This document shows positions 14,970-23,838 of a stretch of DNA of 64,000 nucleotides, piece by piece. Position numbers and translations under genes: made by a program. The stretch is from Halocatena halophila (GTDB taxonomy: Archaea; Halobacteriota; Halobacteria; Halobacteriales; Haloarculaceae), in NCBI GenBank assembly GCA_027563145.1, contig CP071306.1:2294001-2358000 (forward strand), in the 5' to 3' direction. Below the pieces are notes generated by a model. It was not told the DNA's origin, made no database searches, and saw nothing but the letters and a program-made list of their open reading frames with translations. Position 1 is the first letter of the stretch, and every line of letters begins with the position of its first letter.

Positions 14970-15839
14970 TCACAAACACTCAGATCCCGTCTCGCACAGC
15001 CACTCCAAGAGTTCGGACACCGCAGCCGGGCCCGACACCTGAAAATCTGCAAGCGTTTCTGCAGTGCCCACGTGAATCCCGATACCTGCCGTCCTGGTGA
15101 CGCTAAATGCGTCTTCGTCGGTCGTGTCGTCGCCGATGAACAGTGGAATCACACTGGCCGTTTCCTCGTCGATGAACTGCCTGAGAGCTCTGCCTTTGTC
15201 CCAGTCTATCGGGGGTCGCAACTCGATTACGTCGTGGCCGGTCGTCAGTCTGAGTTTCCCGTCGTCGGTGGTGGCGTCACTGACAACCGCGTCGATCAGC
15301 TGATACAGCTGTTCGGGTTCGTGTCCGTCCGTTTCGACATCACGGTAGTGGACCGATGCGGTAATACCCTTGTTCTCGATCTGTACGCCGTCGATCGAAG
15401 CCAACTCTCGCTCGAGCATTCCACAGACCCGACCGATGGTCGATCGCACCGAATCCGGCGACTCGAGCGGTGGATTCGTGTCCATCTCGAGGCCGTGATT
15501 GCCCGCATACCGAATGCCATCGACATCGACACGCGACCGAAGATCTGCGAGCTCACGACCGCTGATAACCGCAACGGTGAATTTGGGGTGTGCCGCGAGT
15601 CGTTCGAGCAACTTGTGATTTCCCGAACGCATCGCTGCGCTGGTGGGATCGTCAACGTGTGGCGCGAGGGTTCCATCGAAATCCAGCCCAAGAAAGAGCC
15701 GTTCAGCATCGCTCGTTTCGAGACAGTGCCGAAATCTGTCTTTTCGCTTGCACAATAGCGGTGCTGGCGTTGGTGTAGGAGCTGGCGAGCGGTTCGTTTG
15801 CGCCGTATCGGCAACACTGTCGTTCGTGGAGTTTGTCAT
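14970..15839 (-). CDS. otsB: trehalose-6-phosphate phosphatase
   Basis: From ATG 15839 the protein has 289 residues. A Thr/Pro-rich, probably disordered N-terminus (1-30) precedes a HAD phosphatase core: GLDFDGTLAP (nucleophile D53, acid/base D55), VISGRELADL, GNHGLE, IDWDKGRAL (Lys of motif III) and FIGDDTTDEDAF (motif IV). This is the OtsB pattern. It hydrolyses trehalose 6-phosphate to trehalose. The gene starts 22 bases after otsA ends, so the two are one operon. Starts further upstream would overlap otsA and give a low-complexity extension. Confidence 0.92.
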   Translation of the reverse strand: MTNSTNDSVADTAQTNRSPAPTPTPAPLLCKRKDRFRHCLETSDAERLFLGLDFDGTLAPHVDDPTSAAMRSGNHKLLERLAAHPKFTVAVISGRELADLRSRVDVDGIRYAGNHGLEMDTNPPLESPDSVRSTIGRVCGMLERELASIDGVQIENKGITASVHYRDVETDGHEPEQLYQLIDAVVSDATTDDGKLRLTTGHDVIELRPPIDWDKGRALRQFIDEETASVIPLFIGDDTTDEDAFSVTRTAGIGIHVGTAETLADFQVSGPAAVSELLEWLCETGSECL

Positions 15840-15861
15840 TTGAGTGAATGTACACACTGTG

Positions 15862-17421
15862 TTACGGTCCGGTTTCGTCCGATTGACGCTCCGTGACGGT
15901 CGAGAACACGTCTTCGAGCCAGGCGGTGAGATCGTTTTCGTGGACGCTTCGTCTGAGCCGCCGACAACGGTGTCGGCGTTCTGCTTCTGGCATCGTGAGT
16001 GCCCGCTCGATGGCATCGGCCTGTCCCTCGATGTCGTAGGGGTTGATCGATAGGACGGCATCGCCGAGTTGCTCGTGCGAGCCGGCGAGCTCGCTCAGGA
16101 TCAACACGCCATCATCGTCGACCTGCGCGGCGACGTATTCCTGGGCAACGAGATTCATCCCGTCTCGAAGCGGCGTGACGAGTGCCACATCGCTGTATCG
16201 ATACAACCCAGAGAGCTGTTTTCGCGAGAGTGCAGCGTCGATCAACACGACGGGCTGCCACTCGTCGGTTCCAAAGCGCTCGTTGATTCGTGTGCTGATT
16301 TCGCGTACAGTCTGCTGGAGCTGTTGATACGCCTCGATCTGTGAGCGGCTCTCGGAGCCCTTCTGAACGTACGTGAATCTGCCACGCCACCGAGGGCGCT
16401 GTTCCCACAGGCGTTCGAGCGACCGGAGCCGCTCGGGTATCCCCTTGGTGTAATCGAGCCGGTCAACGCCGAGAACGAGCCGAACGTCCGGATCGATTCC
16501 CCGGTCAGCTTTGAACGAGCGCCACGTCGATTCGGCGACGTCCAGACTTCGGCGCTTGATCCGTTCTGCGTCGACCCCCATCGGATACGCACGGACGGCA
16601 GTTGTCCGCCCGTTGTAAGTGATCTCACCGGCTTCTACGTCGACTGAACTCTCCGCTAACAGCTCCGAGACGCAGTTGCAGAAGTTCCGACAGTACTCCG
16701 GCACGTGAAACCCGATGAGATCGTTGCCGAGCAGCCCCTTCAGGAGTGCCCGCGCCTGCGGACAGATTCGAAACACCGGCACTGAGGGCCACGGAATGTG
16801 CCAGAAGTGTAACAAAAATTGCTCGTCGCCACACTGCTCGCGAACCATTGCCGGCGCACACGCCAGATGATAATCCTGGAACCAGATCACACTCTCGGGC
16901 GTCGTGTGCGCTAAGATTGCCTCAGCAAACGTCTCGTTTACCGCTCGATACCGCCGATACTGCTGGGTGTCGAATTGCGTATTCTCCAGTGAAACGTGAC
17001 AGAGTGGCCACAACGCCTGGTTGCTGTAGCCATAATAATACTTGGCAACGTCCTCTTCGGAGAGCCACACCCGCTGGAGCGTGTACGTTGGCTCTTCGGG
17101 GGGGACACGAAGCTTTCCGTCGCTATCTGCGACCGTTCGGTCTGCGTCGCCATCACCCCATGCGATCCAGGTGCCGTTCAACCGCTGCATCACTGGATCG
17201 AGCCCTGCTGTCAGGCCACCGGTCGGACGATCGACAGCCACCGATCGATCGCCATCGTCGGGGGATTCGAATCGGTGGCGATACGGCTGTCGGTTCGAAA
17301 CGACGATGACGGACTCGGCCTCCAGCGCGGACGTGATCGTGTCGTCCTGCTCTGGCACGTCGGTTTCCTGGGAATGGCGCTGTCCCAGCCCGCTGATTGA
17401 AGACCACCAGTCGTTAGACAT
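15862..17421 (-). CDS. otsA: trehalose-6-phosphate synthase
   Basis: The 519-aa protein is a GT-B glycosyltransferase of family GT20. Recognisable blocks are VVSNRQPY, RPTGGLTAGLDP, VWFQDYHLA-type (VIWFQDYHLACAP), HFWHIPWPS, VLGVDRLDYTKGIPERL and the nucleotide-sugar site LRDGMNLVAQEYVA. It makes trehalose 6-phosphate from a nucleotide-activated glucose and glucose 6-phosphate. About 40 extra N-terminal residues precede the catalytic domain. With otsB it gives a complete two-step route to trehalose, a compatible solute. It is divergent from a GH15 gene across 215 bases. Confidence 0.95.
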   Translation of the reverse strand: MSNDWWSSISGLGQRHSQETDVPEQDDTITSALEAESVIVVSNRQPYRHRFESPDDGDRSVAVDRPTGGLTAGLDPVMQRLNGTWIAWGDGDADRTVADSDGKLRVPPEEPTYTLQRVWLSEEDVAKYYYGYSNQALWPLCHVSLENTQFDTQQYRRYRAVNETFAEAILAHTTPESVIWFQDYHLACAPAMVREQCGDEQFLLHFWHIPWPSVPVFRICPQARALLKGLLGNDLIGFHVPEYCRNFCNCVSELLAESSVDVEAGEITYNGRTTAVRAYPMGVDAERIKRRSLDVAESTWRSFKADRGIDPDVRLVLGVDRLDYTKGIPERLRSLERLWEQRPRWRGRFTYVQKGSESRSQIEAYQQLQQTVREISTRINERFGTDEWQPVVLIDAALSRKQLSGLYRYSDVALVTPLRDGMNLVAQEYVAAQVDDDGVLILSELAGSHEQLGDAVLSINPYDIEGQADAIERALTMPEAERRHRCRRLRRSVHENDLTAWLEDVFSTVTERQSDETGP

Positions 17422-17636
17422 GTTGTTGAGGGTGAATCACTTTACTCGCCGGCCAACTACACTCTGGTCGACCTTTTGTGTACCGCTGATCCGCCGATCG
17501 TGAGAAACGTTCGTCATCCTCTCCCTAATAATTATTTGGCTATCGAATCATAAATTAGTATTGGATTTCCGTACGAAACGTCTCAACGAGCCTTCGCCAC
17601 CGGAGACTTAACCCCAGAGCGATCGAACGTACGGAT
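17422..17636. promoter_or_regulatory. divergent promoter region between otsA and the GH15 gene
   Basis: This 215-base spacer has a strongly AT-rich core (17523-17565). For the GH15 gene, ACTTAACC (17606-17613) is centred about 28 bases before ATG 17637, as a leaderless promoter should be. For otsA, GAGTAAAG on the minus strand (about 17440-17447) is the best TATA-like candidate, though the spacing is short. Shared control of synthesis and breakdown is plausible. Confidence 0.5.
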
Positions 17637-19484
17637 ATGTCGAATGGTGGCGTTCACCAGCCGCTCGAACGCTACGGAATTATTGGCAATCTCGAGACCT
17701 GCGCACTGATCTGTGCGACGGGGTCAATTGACTGGTGGTGTGTGCCGACACTGGGGGCTGAAAGCGTCTTCGCCCGGTTGCTCGATGCAGACTCTGGTGG
17801 CTGCTGTCTGGTCCAGCCAACGGCCTCATTCGACGCCACGCAGTCGTACCGTGGACGAACGAACGTGCTAGATACGACGTTTCGGACGGCCGATGCCAAG
17901 GGGACGGTGACGGATTTCATGCCCGTGGCTGGACGAACCGACGCCGGACCAACGGCGATCTATCGCCGGCTTTCCTGCGATCGCGGGCCACTAGAGCTAT
18001 CCATCGAGATTATGCCCCGATTCGATTACGCGAGAGCGACCGTGTCCATGCAGCCGACGAGCGGGGGTGTGATTGCACGGGCCGACGAAACCGATCTGTT
18101 CGTCCGCACCGAGTATGGACTGACGATCGAGTCGGCTGCCGACGGGAGCGACATGGCGACCGGAACGATCACGATAGCGCCCGGCGAGACGAGCTGGCTC
18201 GTCTTGCAGTACAACCGACGTGACCCGCTACCGAACGCTGCGTGCGAGTCAGAACTCGGGGCTACCCTCGATTTCTGGCGATCGTGGTCCCACGAGTGTA
18301 CGCATCCGAACCGCTGTCTGTTTGCTGGCCCGCATCATGAGATGGCAGTCCGCTCGACGCTGGCACTGAAGCTGTTGAGCAACTGGCGCACCGGCGCGCT
18401 GGCTGCAGCCGCGACGACGTCCATCCCGGAAGTTGTCGGGGGGACGCGCAACTGGGATTACCGATTCAGCTGGATCAGGGATTCGGCGTTCACGATTCAG
18501 GCGTTGTACGAGCTCGGACACGTTCGCGAAGCTCGACGTGTGTATGATCGCTGTCTCGCACAGTGTCACGCGACCGAAAAAACCCGAAACAGCCAGCCAC
18601 TCTTCGGGCTCACAGAGCGCGAGGAGACAACCGAGCGGACGCTCGAACATTTTTCTGGCTATCGAGGCTCGACACCGGTCCGGATCGGTAATGCGGCATC
18701 TACACAGCTCCAGCACGACATGTACGGCGAGCTGTTGCTTTCGATCCACCGCGCGTATCGCTACGGCGAGCCGATCTCCGAGGCCACCTGGGAAATGATC
18801 AGGGGCGTAGTCGATCGCGTCTGTTCCGTCTGGGAGCAGCCGGATCACGGGATCTGGGAGATACGGACGGCACCCAGACAGTACGTCCACTCGAAGGTGC
18901 TCTGCTGGGCTGCCATCGATCGGGGGATCAAAATTGCTGCTGACGGGGGTTTCGATGCCCCCATCGATCGCTGGGTACGCACCCGTGATCGGATTCACAC
19001 GACCGTCATCGATCGTGGATTCGATGCCGATCGGAATAGTTTCGTTCAGTCGTTCGACGACAGCTCGCGCCTTGACGCCGCCACGTTACGGATCCCGCTG
19101 GTGGGCTTTCTCGATGCGACTGACGGGCGCGTGGTCGGAACGATCAACGCGATCGAGCGATCGCTCACCACCGAGGAGGGGCTCGTGTATCGGTATCGCG
19201 GTGGTGACGGGATCGAAACGACTGATCATCCGTTCATCGTCTGTACGTTCTGGCTCGTCGATTGTCTGGTGCTCCGAGGCGAGATCGAGCGGGCAAGACA
19301 GCTGTACGAGACCGTTCTGGACCATGCGAGCCCGCTCGGGCTGTTCGCAGAAGAGATCGACCCAGAAAGCGGAGAGCTTCGGGGGAATCTCCCGCTCGCG
19401 CTGAGCCACGTGGGGCTGATCAACTCAGCGCTCTATCTCCGCTATGCAGACGGTGAGGCCGGTATTCAGCCGCCGGGGGTCTAG
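17637..19484 (+). CDS. glycoside hydrolase family 15 protein (trehalase or glucoamylase)
   Basis: The 615-aa protein has the GH15 plan: an N-terminal beta domain with YGIIGNLETCALICATGSIDW-like start (residues 13-33), then an (alpha/alpha)6 barrel with NWDYRFSWIRDSAFTIQALY, a likely general-acid region DHGIWEIR, and the C-terminal catalytic block EEIDPESGELRGNLPLALSH. GH15 enzymes release glucose from alpha-glucans or, in several archaea and actinobacteria, hydrolyse trehalose. Its divergent placement beside otsAB favours trehalase. It is intracellular (no signal peptide). The stop interlocks with the next minus-strand gene. Confidence 0.9.
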   Translation: MSNGGVHQPLERYGIIGNLETCALICATGSIDWWCVPTLGAESVFARLLDADSGGCCLVQPTASFDATQSYRGRTNVLDTTFRTADAKGTVTDFMPVAGRTDAGPTAIYRRLSCDRGPLELSIEIMPRFDYARATVSMQPTSGGVIARADETDLFVRTEYGLTIESAADGSDMATGTITIAPGETSWLVLQYNRRDPLPNAACESELGATLDFWRSWSHECTHPNRCLFAGPHHEMAVRSTLALKLLSNWRTGALAAAATTSIPEVVGGTRNWDYRFSWIRDSAFTIQALYELGHVREARRVYDRCLAQCHATEKTRNSQPLFGLTEREETTERTLEHFSGYRGSTPVRIGNAASTQLQHDMYGELLLSIHRAYRYGEPISEATWEMIRGVVDRVCSVWEQPDHGIWEIRTAPRQYVHSKVLCWAAIDRGIKIAADGGFDAPIDRWVRTRDRIHTTVIDRGFDADRNSFVQSFDDSSRLDAATLRIPLVGFLDATDGRVVGTINAIERSLTTEEGLVYRYRGGDGIETTDHPFIVCTFWLVDCLVLRGEIERARQLYETVLDHASPLGLFAEEIDPESGELRGNLPLALSHVGLINSALYLRYADGEAGIQPPGV

Positions 19485-19837
19485 GGAGGGGTCACAGCGG
19501 CTGGCCGTGTCCGTTCGAGTGTCCTGCAAAGTGCCATAATGGGCGGTCGTTTTCCACCATCGCTGACTGACCTGATCGCATCCAGATACGCCGTGAGTGC
19601 TGTGGTCAGATCGTGATAGCTTGCGGCATAGCCAAGCAGCTCCGTCCGTTCGAGCCCATCGAACTTGAGCGTGTACGTGATCGTCCACCGCGTGGAGTGA
19701 TCGATTGCCGGGCTGCTTGTGGCCGTTTTCGCACCTTCCAGCGTGAGCTGTCCGTCGGCGGCGGCGATCGGGATTGCGATCGCCTGTCCCGTCTCGTCAG
19801 GATGGCTGTGTGATTCCCAGAGGGGTTCGGGCTGCAC
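19481..19837 (-). CDS. hypothetical protein, 118 aa
   Basis: The frame starts MQPEPLWESHSHPDETGQAI and is soluble, with a beta-rich middle (TRWTITYTLKFDGLE) and a helical C-terminal third. I do not recognise it. Its stop interlocks with the GH15 stop in CTAG (19481-19484), the same arrangement as at other convergent pairs here, which supports it being real. Base composition matches the neighbours. Confidence 0.6.
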   Translation of the reverse strand: MQPEPLWESHSHPDETGQAIAIPIAAADGQLTLEGAKTATSSPAIDHSTRWTITYTLKFDGLERTELLGYAASYHDLTTALTAYLDAIRSVSDGGKRPPIMALCRTLERTRPAAVTPP

Positions 19838-19909
19838 GAGTACACGTAGCAGTCATACTGGTATAGGGAACCCCCCTGCCTGTGCCAGAAGCAGCTCGAC
19901 GAGACAGAA

Positions 19910-19916
19910 TTTTATC
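19910..19916 (+). promoter_or_regulatory. TATA-like box of the DUF2797 gene
   Basis: TTTTATC is centred 26 bases before the GTG at 19939. The spacing decides in favour of that GTG over the upstream in-frame ATG at 19882, which lies before the box. Confidence 0.55.
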
Positions 19917-19938
19917 GGTACCACGTCTACCAACTGTC

Positions 19939-20682
19939 GTGCAGATCGTTGGCTACCGTGCCTCCTCGGGCACGCTCATGCTCGCATGCGATGGTGAGCC
20001 ACAGTCGATAGCGCTTACGCCGGGCACCGAACTGTCGTACGCACTCGGTGAGCGCCACTGTGCCGGCGTGCTCACGGCCGACAGCCACCAATCCTGTGAG
20101 AAAACGGGTGCACCGTACTGTCAATTACACGACCAAACCTGGATCTGTGCCCGCTGTATCGGGACGTGTTTGAAAGACGAAATGGACTGTACGGTCCCGC
20201 ATGCGGTGTATCTCGCCGCATTCGCACCAAATACGTTCAAAGTCGGGGTGACAAAGCGCGATCGGCTCACGACGCGACTCAAAGAACAGGGCGCAGACCG
20301 GGCGGCCCACCTCGAAACGGTTGCAGACGGCCGCATCGCCCGACAGCACGAAGCCGATCTCGCAACCAAACTCACCGATCGCGTTCGGATCGATACGAAA
20401 ATCGCCGGGCTCACTCGATCTGTCGATCCTGTGGCGTGGTCGTCGCTGCTAGATCGGCATTCGCCGGTCGAGACGTTCACATTCGACTACGGACTCGATC
20501 TCGAACGACCGCCGGTTCATGAAACCGTGTTGAGTGGGACGGTTCGTGGACGAAAAGGCCGGCTCGTGGTGCTCGAACGGGAAACAGAAACGTACGTCGT
20601 CGACTGTCGATCGCTGGTCGGCTATGAGATCACACGCGGTCGTCCCGATCGGCCACTCCAGCGCTCAATCGGCTCGTTCTAG
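19939..20682 (+). CDS. DUF2797 family protein
   Basis: The 247-aa protein fits the DUF2797 family by its Cys/His cluster and core: CEKTGAPYCQLHDQTWICARC (parts), a CLKDEMDC segment, then HAVYLAAFAPNTFKVGVTKR and RLKEQGADRAAHLETVADGR, followed by ARQHEADL. The central block resembles a GIY-YIG-like fold with conserved Y, R and E, so nuclease-like or nucleotide-related activity has been suspected, but the function is unknown. Five or more Cys residues near residues 50-90 probably bind zinc. GTG 19939 is the preferred start (TATA spacing). Confidence 0.82.
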   Translation: MQIVGYRASSGTLMLACDGEPQSIALTPGTELSYALGERHCAGVLTADSHQSCEKTGAPYCQLHDQTWICARCIGTCLKDEMDCTVPHAVYLAAFAPNTFKVGVTKRDRLTTRLKEQGADRAAHLETVADGRIARQHEADLATKLTDRVRIDTKIAGLTRSVDPVAWSSLLDRHSPVETFTFDYGLDLERPPVHETVLSGTVRGRKGRLVVLERETETYVVDCRSLVGYEITRGRPDRPLQRSIGSF

Positions 20683-21089
20683 TCTTCGAGTGCGTCTGCG
20701 ATACGCTCTAGTTCACGACGGGCGTCGTGGACCTCATCGCGGAGCTTTCGGAGCTCGCGGACCATCTCCTCGTTACTTTCGCCACCACCAGCACGACCGC
20801 CTGGGCCACCGCCCATGCCACCCATGCCGCCGGGACCGCCGCCGCCGCCCATCATGCCGCCCATCATCTGTGCGAATGGGTTGCCACCGCCACCACCCAT
20901 GCCGCCGGGTGCACCGCCGCCGCCGAACGGATCGTCTGGGCGGTCGTCACCCTCAGATTCACTCTCACGACGCTCGCGAATCTCCTCGACGCGCTCGCGG
21001 AACGATTTTTCCTCCTCGGACGACTGGTCTGCGTCGTCGTCGGCCGGTGTAGATTCGTTGGACTCCTCAGATTCGTCGTTCTCGGACAT
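20679..21089 (-). CDS. acidic, Gly/Met-rich low-complexity protein with C-terminal coiled coil
   Basis: The 136-aa protein has three parts: an acidic N-terminus (MSENDESEESNESTPADDDA), a GGM-repeat centre (about residues 58-100; MGGMMGGGGGPGGMGGMGG-like), and a charged helix at the C-terminus (NEEMVRELRKLRDEVHDARR, then ELERIADALED) that should form a coiled coil. GGM-rich tails occur in chaperonins and other multimeric proteins. A role as a binding or scaffold protein is possible but unproven. The start at ATG 21089 excludes a basic extension of unlikely composition. Its stop interlocks with that of the DUF2797 gene. Confidence 0.75.
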   Translation of the reverse strand: MSENDESEESNESTPADDDADQSSEEEKSFRERVEEIRERRESESEGDDRPDDPFGGGGAPGGMGGGGGNPFAQMMGGMMGGGGGPGGMGGMGGGPGGRAGGGESNEEMVRELRKLRDEVHDARRELERIADALED

Positions 21090-21188
21090 AATCGCAGTTT
21101 TCGCCCGCCTCACAAAAGCGTGGTGTCTCGGTGGCGTGACAGGCTGAGAGCGGGGGCTTTTTACCCGAGCAACACCCCTCACAGCACA

Positions 21189-21404
21189 ATGAGCGAAACG
21201 GTAACAGCCGAGTCAGACAAACGAACTGGGATCGCAATGGTCTTTGGCGTGCTCGGTCTCGTCGGCGCGCTGGTGATGCTCGCGATGGGATTCCAGCACG
21301 AGCAGTTGTTGGCAGCGTGGGGCTTTGCAGGCGCAATGGTCGCTGGTGCACTCTGTGTCACGGCCGTTCACCTGTCTGGATCGTCCGAAATCATTAATCC
21401 ATAG
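21189..21404 (+). CDS. small two-helix membrane protein
   Basis: The 71-aa product begins MSETVTAESDKRTGIAMVFG and has two hydrophobic helices (about residues 14-36 and 42-64) joined by a short loop (QHEQLLAAWG). Similar 60-70-aa proteins are widespread in haloarchaea as uncharacterised membrane families. It precedes a small winged-helix gene by 18 bases. No function can be assigned. Confidence 0.75.
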   Translation: MSETVTAESDKRTGIAMVFGVLGLVGALVMLAMGFQHEQLLAAWGFAGAMVAGALCVTAVHLSGSSEIINP

Positions 21405-21422
21405 AGCACATAGGTACTTTCC

Positions 21423-21647
21423 ATGGCCACCCTCACCGACGAGGATCAACGTATCCTCGATTATCTCCACGAGAGCGTCGAGTCCGGTAAACGCTATTTC
21501 AGGGCCAAGCGTATCGCCGACCAGCTCGGACTCTCATCGAAACAGGTCGGTGCACGGCTCCCACGGCTGGCCGACTCGGCCGAAGATGTCGAAATCGAAA
21601 AGTGGGGCCGTGCTCGCTCGACGACCTGGCGTGTGACACCAGAGTAG
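21423..21647 (+). CDS. small winged-helix protein (haloarchaeal DUF7123-like)
   Basis: The 74-aa protein is essentially one winged helix: DEDQRILDYLHESVESGKRY, then RAKRIADQLGLSSKQVGARL as the helix-turn-helix, and a terminal wing GRARSTTWRVTP. The haloarchaeal family I recall for this sequence is uncharacterised. DNA binding is likely from the fold. It lies just downstream of the small membrane protein and may be in the same transcript. Confidence 0.8.
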   Translation: MATLTDEDQRILDYLHESVESGKRYFRAKRIADQLGLSSKQVGARLPRLADSAEDVEIEKWGRARSTTWRVTPE

Positions 21648-21680
21648 GTGTGCTTTTTGCTCGGGTCCCGAAGGGCACAT

Positions 21681-22106
21681 ATGACCGTGGAACTCTCACA
21701 GACGATCGAAATTGCGGCTGCACCAGAGGCAGTCTGGCGATTTATTGCCGACCCCGAAAAACGCGCACAGGCCATTAGCGTCGTTCAGGAGTACGAAGCG
21801 GTCGGTCCCCAAAAGGCCATCTGGCACGTCGAACTTCCAATTCCACTCGTTCGTCAGACCATTCCGATCACCACCACAGAGACCGACCGCGAACCACCCG
21901 AATACGTTAGATTCACGGGTCGTTCCTCGGCGGTTACGGTGATTGGTGAACACGAACTCGAGCCGATGCCGACAGGAACGACGCTCACGAATACGTTTTC
22001 GGTGACCGGGAAGCTCCCCGGCGTCGAACGGTTTTTCAGACGAAATCTGGACCGGGAGCTCTCCAATATCGAAGCTGCACTGCAGAAAGAACTGAATCGT
22101 TGCTGA
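21681..22106 (+). CDS. SRPBCC / START-like domain protein
   Basis: The 141-aa protein begins VELSQTIEIAAAPEAVWRFI and continues with DPEKRAQAISVVQEYE, the usual N-terminal strand and helix of SRPBCC (polyketide-cyclase/START-like) proteins, and ends in a long helix (LDRELSNIEAALQKELNR). Such folds enclose a hydrophobic pocket for lipids or small ligands. ATG 21681 is chosen over an in-frame start 11 codons upstream because the fold begins right after it. It is cytoplasmic; the ligand is unknown. Confidence 0.82.
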   Translation: MTVELSQTIEIAAAPEAVWRFIADPEKRAQAISVVQEYEAVGPQKAIWHVELPIPLVRQTIPITTTETDREPPEYVRFTGRSSAVTVIGEHELEPMPTGTTLTNTFSVTGKLPGVERFFRRNLDRELSNIEAALQKELNRC

Positions 22107-22245
22107 GTTGGGCGGGATAACCGAGTGTAGTGAGGCGAACATTTATAGCGGGCCGAAATGTTACGGTAACTGCCGGCACGGCGCTTTTCTCGTCGGACCG
22201 GCGCAATCCGCTCGTCACCGTCGCCTCCTCACCCCTCGGTTTTCC

Positions 22246-23781
22246 TCAGTTGTCGGTTGTGATGTCTGCCGACAGTCCCTGTGCCATTTCAATATCTTTG
22301 GAGTTGTTGAGCGTCCAGGCAGTGCGCTCGGTGACGGCTTCGATCACTTCACGCGCGCTCGGGTAGCCGTTGCCCGACTTTTTCACGCCGCCGAACGGGA
22401 GATGGACTTCGGCACCGATACACGGGAGATTACCGTACGAGAGCCCGAGCTCTGCGTGGTCGCGGTAGTAGTTTATCTGACGGTAATCTTCTGAGATGAT
22501 CGCGCCGGCAAGCCCGTACGGGGTGTCGTTTTGGATCTCGACGCCGCGTTCGATGTCGCCTGAGTATTTCATCAGCGCGACGTGAGGGGCGAACACCTCT
22601 TCGCGGATCGAGCGGAGCTCGCCCGCATCATCGTAGTCGATTTCGTAGACGAACGGGCCAACCCAGTTTCCATCCTCGTGGCCGTCGGGAATCTCTTCTG
22701 CGTCGAGTTCGGCGCGGTCAACGAGGACGGTTGCGCCCTCATCGCGTGCGAGCTGGTTGTACTCGAAGAATCGCTCGACCTGGCGCTCTTCGATCAGCGG
22801 CCCCATGAACGTGTCTTCCTCGAGTGGATCGCCAACCGCCACGTTTTCGGCGAGCTCAACGTAGCGCGATTTGAACTCGTCGTACACGTCTTCGTGAACG
22901 ATCAGCCGCTCGCTTGAGACACAGCGCTGGCCAGTCGTCTTGAACGACGACATCACGGCGCTGTGGACGGCAATGTCAAGATCTGCCTTCTCGGTGACGA
23001 GCACGGCGTTTTTCCCGCCCATCTCGCAGGCACACGTGGTACCGGGTTGCTGTGCGACCTTCCCGGCAATCTCGTGGCCAACCTCTGCGCTGCCGGTGAA
23101 CAACACCGAATCGATCTCTGCGGAATCGACGATCTCCGCGCCAGCATCGCCAAAGCCCTGGACCATGTTGAACACACCGTCCGGGATCCCCGCTGCGTCG
23201 AACATCTCGGCGATAACCTGCCCACAGAGCGGCGTCTGCTCTGCTGGCTTCCAGACCACGGTGTTCCCCTCGACGAGCGCAACGGCCATGTGCCAGAACG
23301 GAATGGCGACCGGGAAGTTCCAGGGCGTGATACAGCCGATCGTCCCGACCGGCTTGCGGCGCATGTAGGCGTCTTTCGATGGAATCTCACTTGGGACAAC
23401 GTCGCCGTGTGGGTGGCGAGCGTCGCCGGCAGCCCATTCGACCATGTGAGCGGCCTCGACCACGTCAGCACGCCCCTCCGAGATCTCCTTACCGCACTCT
23501 TTGGTGACGATCTCGCCGAGCTCATCCGTTCGTTCTTTTAGCTCGTGGTAGATCTCCCAGAGATACTCCGCACGGCGAATGTGCGATAGGTTGCGCCACT
23601 CCTCGAACGCCGCGTTCGCGCTCTCGATTGCGCGCTCGATGTCGGCTGTCGTCCCGCGTTCGAAGGTGCCGAGCGTCTCGCCCGTTGCCGGATTCTCCGA
23701 GGTGAACGTCTCGTCTCCCGTCCCAGAGACGAACTCACCGTTGATGTACTGCTGGTGTACAACCGTTGACTCTCGACTCAT
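22246..23781 (-). CDS. NAD(P)-dependent aldehyde dehydrogenase
   Basis: This 511-aa enzyme has all ALDH residues: PWNFP with Asn155, Lys178 (VWKPAEQTP), FTGSAEVG (228-235), Glu253 in EMGGKNAV and the nucleophile Cys287 in TTGQRCVSSER. Substrate could be succinic semialdehyde, 2,5-dioxovalerate or another aldehyde; the sequence alone does not decide. It is a cytoplasmic homotetramer in related enzymes. It stands alone, with 139 bases of gene-free sequence after it. Confidence 0.92.
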   Translation of the reverse strand: MSRESTVVHQQYINGEFVSGTGDETFTSENPATGETLGTFERGTTADIERAIESANAAFEEWRNLSHIRRAEYLWEIYHELKERTDELGEIVTKECGKEISEGRADVVEAAHMVEWAAGDARHPHGDVVPSEIPSKDAYMRRKPVGTIGCITPWNFPVAIPFWHMAVALVEGNTVVWKPAEQTPLCGQVIAEMFDAAGIPDGVFNMVQGFGDAGAEIVDSAEIDSVLFTGSAEVGHEIAGKVAQQPGTTCACEMGGKNAVLVTEKADLDIAVHSAVMSSFKTTGQRCVSSERLIVHEDVYDEFKSRYVELAENVAVGDPLEEDTFMGPLIEERQVERFFEYNQLARDEGATVLVDRAELDAEEIPDGHEDGNWVGPFVYEIDYDDAGELRSIREEVFAPHVALMKYSGDIERGVEIQNDTPYGLAGAIISEDYRQINYYRDHAELGLSYGNLPCIGAEVHLPFGGVKKSGNGYPSAREVIEAVTERTAWTLNNSKDIEMAQGLSADITTDN

Positions 23782-23838
23782 GTGGCAATACTTGCACTAG
23801 GCAGGATAAAAACCAACCGACTGTGTGTCTCTGGGCCG

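Noticed and set aside
15840..16061. Upstream in-frame extension of otsB
   Set aside because: It lies inside otsA in another frame and gives Ser/Arg/Thr-rich sequence not found in OtsB.
18249..18998. 249-aa frame opposite the GH15 gene
   Set aside because: It overlaps a full-length GH15 enzyme with intact motifs; no start signal or motif supports it.
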